From assembly GCF_020382885.2 (NCBI RefSeq), contig NC_058499.1, forward strand, positions 1,820,001-1,884,000: a stretch of 64,000 nucleotides of DNA, read 5' to 3'. The translations under genes were made by a program, and so were the position numbers. Below are positions 60,035-64,000 of the stretch, one piece after another (positions within the stretch are counted from its first letter, which is position 1; each line of letters opens with the position of its first letter). The stretch comes from Scatophagus argus. Taxonomy: Eukaryota > Chordata > Actinopteri > Scatophagidae. The notes under the pieces are model-generated. The model did no database searches, was not told where the DNA came from, and worked only from the letters and a program-made list of their open reading frames with translations.

Positions 60035-60218
60035 GGGGTTTGCTGTCTTCAGAAATGCGTCCCCTGCTCATTCACAGATTATGTAGTCATTAACACAATT
60101 TAAACTACTGTATGTAATTTGGTGAATTTATGCCCTCGTAAACATCACATGTTTATTGGAAAAACAAAAAAAATGTAATGTGGGAAAATAATTTGAATTG
60201 AAAACCAAACTGCTCCTT

Positions 60219-60224
60219 AATAAA
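60219..60224 (+). terminator. Polyadenylation signal of the spam1-like gene
   Basis: AATAAA lies 185 nt after the TAA stop, giving a compact 3' UTR. Confidence 0.65.
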
Positions 60225-60369
60225 TGCTTTTCTGCAAACAATTTATTTGCATTTTGTGATTTTATTAACACTTAACGAAACAGCAAAAACTGATAAACAG
60301 GTTGATAAAATCAGATTATTTCAGTCAGGGTGTCATGAAGGCCAATTCATCAAGTCTTAGACACGTTCA

Positions 60370-60775
60370 AGTAGTTTTAAAATTGTGTCAAGACCAGATG
60401 GACTCAAGACCACGTCAAGATGTGCCTCATACCTCATCTGTTTCTACAGTCCTCGTGTGACAGGAACAAAAACACCTAAAATCTGCCAAAATCGTCACAC
60501 TGAGACAAGTCTGCTTCAAAACGTCCATGAGTCTGCCACCGAGGCCAGTCCGAGCCAAAAGACACACTGAGACAAAAGACAAACACAAGTCTGAGACCCG
60601 AACAGCCAGGAAATCGAGGACAGTCGGTCAAAATGCCCATGAGGGAACTGGTCTGAGTTGTAGCAACCACAGGACACAAGTCAAAGTGAATCACCCATAA
60701 GACAAGTCCGAGTCAAAATGCCCACAAGTCTGAAACAAGTCCAAGTCAAATTTGAAGACTGGACACAAGTACCGC
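60370..60775. repeat. Degenerate short tandem-like repeats
   Basis: Motifs such as GTCAAAATGCCCACAAGTCT, GACAAGTCCGAGTCAAAATG and ACAAGTCTGAGACC recur with changes over 400 bp. A related stretch lies at 62165-62290. Confidence 0.6.
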
Positions 60776-61033
60776 GGTCCCGATTTCAGACCGACCTGAT
60801 GTTCGTCACAGTAAATCCTACATCTGTTTCTTATCGGTCAATCAAGACACGTCTGACATACAAGTGACATTTTAATAAGACATTAATGATTAAACCTCAG
60901 CCCAGGCTTTTCTGCCTGCTCAGGATCTTCTGGGTGGATGTTGGACGTGAGTGTCTGCCAGTGTGAGAGTAAGAGACCTCCTTCACCGCAGACCTTTTGA
61001 CTTGTCATGGCATGAAAAACTGGTAAAATTTAT

Positions 61034-61242
61034 AACATCAGTGATGGATCCATTTAGGCGTGACAATTAACCAGCCTGGCACACCTGAGTAAAGTGCAGT
61101 CATTATGATGTTATTATGTGTGCCTGTTTCTGATCATTAAACATATTTATTGTATGAACTGCTGCTCGTCTGGGAGCAAGAACTTATGGCCTGAGGGTCA
61201 GGTGAGGTCTGAGATCAGCTGATTCTTTGTAGAGCAGAGGTT
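61034..61242 (+). repeat. Duplicated block, copy 1
   Basis: AACATCAGTGATGGATCC through GCTGCTCGTCTGGGAGCAAG to GAGATCAGCTGATTC is repeated at 62307-62523 in the same order and orientation. A 33-bp core (61090-61122) is identical in both. Confidence 0.85.
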
Positions 61243-62306
61243 CTTGAAGTAGGGTCCTGGGGTCCCCCTTTCCCACATTTCTACTGAGACAAAGCAGAGA
61301 GAAGTTAGAAATGATCAGATAGAAGGACTTGCAAAGTTTCTGAGTGTGTCTGCAGCCATGTTAACTTCCTGTATGTGGTCTAACTCTTCACAGGTCTGAA
61401 AACGGGAACAAGATGACCAAGCGTTAATCTGCAAATAATTCATCCGCCTTTGTTTCCTGTTTTAGCAGGAAGTGACCGCTGTGACTCTGCAGAGTCACCT
61501 CAGCCGACATGAAAGTCATTTTCTGTCTTCTTATGTGTTAAATTAATTAACGGCCATACAATCCAACAGAAACAGTGGTGCGTTTGGTGCAGTCAGGTGT
61601 TTGTGTTACAGGTGTGCATGACTGCAGCCCTACTCACATCACAGTTTTGGTCCACGCTGAAATAACTCAACGACTACTGTGTGGGATGAAATGTAAATTT
61701 GGTGCAGAATCATGCTGATTTTTTTCTGACAATTTAAATATGTGTTGAAATATATCAAAACCAACAAGCATGTGGTGGACTACGAAGCTTCACATGTGGA
61801 TGTTGCTGCTCACAGACACGTCCAACCCAGCAGCACAGAAGATCAACACAACCAGCACAGTTTGAAGATCAGAGTCACCAGTTCGGTCTGGGACCACATG
61901 TGAAATCTGGTCCCAATCTGCCCTTCGGTTCCTGAGTTCTGCTGCTGAATAACAGACAGGAAACACTATGATGTCACAGTGAGGCTGACCTTTGACCTTT
62001 TGGAAATGTCATCTCTTTGTCGTTTTATCCTGTTAGACATTTGGATGAAGTTTAGTCGTCAGTAGCACATGAATTCTTGTGTTATGACTAAAAATGTGCT
62101 TTTTGAGGTGACTTAATCTTTGACGTCCAAATCCGAATCAGTTCATCCCTGAAGTGGACGTTTGCGTCACGTCAAAATGCCCACAAGATCAAGGCTGGTC
62201 TGAGTCAAAACAAACACAGGACAGAATGTCCTTTAGACCGAGACGGACTCAAAAACCAGCAAGTGTCCCAATCAAAACAAGCAGCACAAAAAGCTCAAGT
62301 AAATAA
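61243..62306. other. Spacer between duplicated blocks
   Basis: Apart from the degenerate repeat at 62165-62290, nothing is recognised. Confidence 0.6.
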
Positions 62307-62523
62307 AGAACATCAGTGACGGATCCGTTTAGGCGTGTCAGCGAATCAACACATCACATCAACACCCTGACACACCTGAATAAAGTGCAGTCATTATGAT
62401 GTTATTATGTGTGTCTGTTTTGATAACTGACAATATCACTGCAGAAAATCCTGCTCGTCTGGGAGCGAGACTTTAGGGCTTTAGGGTCAGGTGGAGTCTG
62501 AGGTCAGATAATTCACTGCAGAG
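62307..62523 (+). repeat. Duplicated block, copy 2
   Basis: This is the second copy of the block at 61034-61242. The identical core lies at 62381-62413 and includes CATTATGATGTTATTATGTG. No open frame is shared, so the block looks non-coding. Confidence 0.85.
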
Positions 62524-62594
62524 AAAAGTGAACGATTTCAGAGACCATCCAGGCTCCAAAACATCACAGACACCACGGTCTCGTTTTTGTTCAG

Positions 62595-62880
62595 GTTTCA
62601 TTCAGCCTCAACCTACGGCATCGTACTTTACGAGAAAGAGAAAAAGAGCAGCTTCTTCTTGGGGTTGCACTCAAAGTGCAGCAAAATTTTCCTCGATCGC
62701 TTCGGCGAATCCGTCGGGATCGACTCCTGCCCACCATCTTCCCACCAAGCGAACCCCAGCATGTTTGTCTGCTCTTCCCTGCAGCAGAGATGTCATCAGC
62801 GCCAGCTAAACGACAGAAAGGCCAAAACCCTCTTCTTCCAGTGTCCCACACGGGACCTCATCCATCAATATGGATGGTAG
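62595..62880 (+). CDS. Possible orphan terminal exon of an unknown gene
   Basis: A strong acceptor (CTCGTTTTTGTTCAG/GTTTC) opens a 95-residue frame starting FHSASTYGIVLYEKEKKSS, with nine cysteines in total and ending LIHQYGW before TAG. There is no upstream start codon in frame, so it would be an internal or last exon. AATAAA follows at 62992-62997, 112 nt after the stop. I do not recognise the protein and found no partner exon in the window. The other two plus-strand frames are also open here, which weakens the case; it may be a pseudogene piece. Confidence 0.3.
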
Positions 62881-62999
62881 ATAACGTGAGGGACAAATCG
62901 GTTTTCGGACCTGCTGTGTCTGGAATGTCACCTGAGATGTTTCTCAGTTTAAGTTTGCAAGGGAAGAAGGTCACAGTTTGTTGTTGGAGATAATAAAGG

Positions 63000-63858
63000 A
63001 TCATTTTGTTCACACAATCACAAGAGAAATGGCTCACTAAGCTTATTTCTAACAACACACGTCACCAACATGGCTGTAACAGAAGACGGATTCGACTTGT
63101 GAGATAACTCTTGTATTTCTCTGTCATCTCGTCTCTCAAGGTGTCTGCAGAGAAGCACACATTTGATTGGCTCATCGTGTGAGATGATTTACAGGTTACA
63201 AATGGTGGAGGGGGGACGCAGGTGTAAATGGAACCTGTATCACATGACCATATGCTCATAAAAAAACCCAATCAGACCCTGTAAGGTCAAAGGTCAGCCG
63301 ACTCCATCTCTTCCCTTTAGCTAACAACGACCGCTTCTTCAGCCAAGGTAAAGACCACCTGTTAACACCAGGTGTAAACACCCCTCAACCACAGACCGTG
63401 TCCTGATTCAGATCTCGTGTGACCTGCAGGTCTCAATGGGGCCAGGAGGTCAGTGTGGCTTGGGGTCAAAGTTCAGCACAGCTCCCTCACTTTCCCTGCT
63501 CTGCAAAGTGCACCACACGCACACGTCAGTCTTCTTCATGATGAGGAAATAGAAACCGGGGAGATTTCCTTCAGCTCGGCACGTTTCCAACCGCCGCTGA
63601 CCAAGCTCGAACTCTGGCTGCATTCTTTGCGTGTCGGGGCAGAAGCCCTGGATATGAGCAGCGGTGTGTCCACACATTGTCCTCATCCAGGAGCTTCCTC
63701 AGTCATCTTCCTCCAGGCAGGGAGGAGGGAACTCGTCCCCCGCCTGGAACACATCAGGTCGTCCCAATAAATAACAGAACACCTCAGGCCAGCAAATCAT
63801 TCGCTTCTGACAAGTTTCCACAGGTGTTGGGCCTGTAATTGAAGCTCGTGTAACAGCT
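63000..63858. other. Right-end intergenic DNA
   Basis: Short open frames occur on both strands at 63450-63770, but neither shows family features or paired splice sites. Confidence 0.6.
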
Positions 63859-63920
63859 TATTTAAAGAGGAGGTAGTTCGACTCTCAGAGGAGAGCGAGG
63901 CTGGTGTTCATCACTGACAG
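63859..63920 (+). promoter_or_regulatory. Candidate TATA-like promoter and first exon at the window edge
   Basis: TATTTAAAG at 63859-63867 is followed about 50 bases later by a good donor CTGACAG/GTAATC (63920/63921). This could be the first exon of a plus-strand gene lying beyond the window. The evidence is only motif spacing. Confidence 0.2.
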
Positions 63921-64000
63921 GTAATCGTTTTACAGCTCACTGATTGTGCAGTTTGGACGGCAGGAAGTTGGACCTCCAGAGCAGGTTGGTGCTTATTAAC

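Noticed and set aside
1..64000. CRISPR array, operon or prokaryotic island
   Set aside because: The only regular tandem array (56421-57046) has no spacers, and all genes are split vertebrate genes.

Overview
The window is nuclear DNA from a ray-finned fish, most likely a percomorph. The evidence is vertebrate-type split genes with GT/AG introns, abundant CA/GT microsatellites, a nearly intact tRNA-derived SINE, a deleted Tc1-like element, and old dispersed repeats of kinds I know from teleost introns. I saw nothing bacterial or viral, and no CRISPR array.

Layout. (1) Positions 1-18400 hold one complete gene on the minus strand, wasl (N-WASP). Ten coding exons join without a frame break into a 541-residue protein: WH1, basic patch, CRIB/GTPase-binding domain, proline-rich region, two WH2 motifs and an acidic tail. 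Its TATA-less promoter lies near 18020-18400. (2) Positions 18400-27540 are intergenic, with a SINE and a perfect hairpin. (3) Three hyaluronidase-family genes (glycosyl hydrolase family 56) follow on the plus strand: an unassigned, hyal6-like member (27574-30384), hyal4 (47860-51411) and a spam1/PH-20-like gene (58105-60034). All three have the same plan: one long first coding exon, an exactly 90-nt middle exon, and a last exon with the EGF-like region. They therefore look like tandem duplicates. (4) The intervals 30385-47826, 51412-58094 and 60035-64000 are mostly intergenic or 5'-leader sequence with repeats. They also contain a strong TATA/initiator promoter with a candidate first exon (39970-40139), a frameshifted coding remnant (32148-32604), a 28-copy 22-bp minisatellite, and a possible orphan terminal exon near the right end.

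A WASL gene next to HYAL4 and SPAM1, in opposite orientation, is the arrangement on human 7q31, so this is a conserved vertebrate block. N-WASP drives Arp2/3-dependent actin branching in the cytoplasm, while the hyaluronidases cut matrix glycosaminoglycans outside the cell or at its surface. The genes share a neighbourhood, not an evident pathway.

Points most worth a second look: the hyal4 active site has Ala where the two sister enzymes have the substrate-positioning Tyr; a predicted TATA-driven leader exon could put a strong upstream ORF in front of hyal4; the spam1-like protein ends without a membrane-anchor tail; and a long CA repeat directly abuts the splice donor of a wasl exon.
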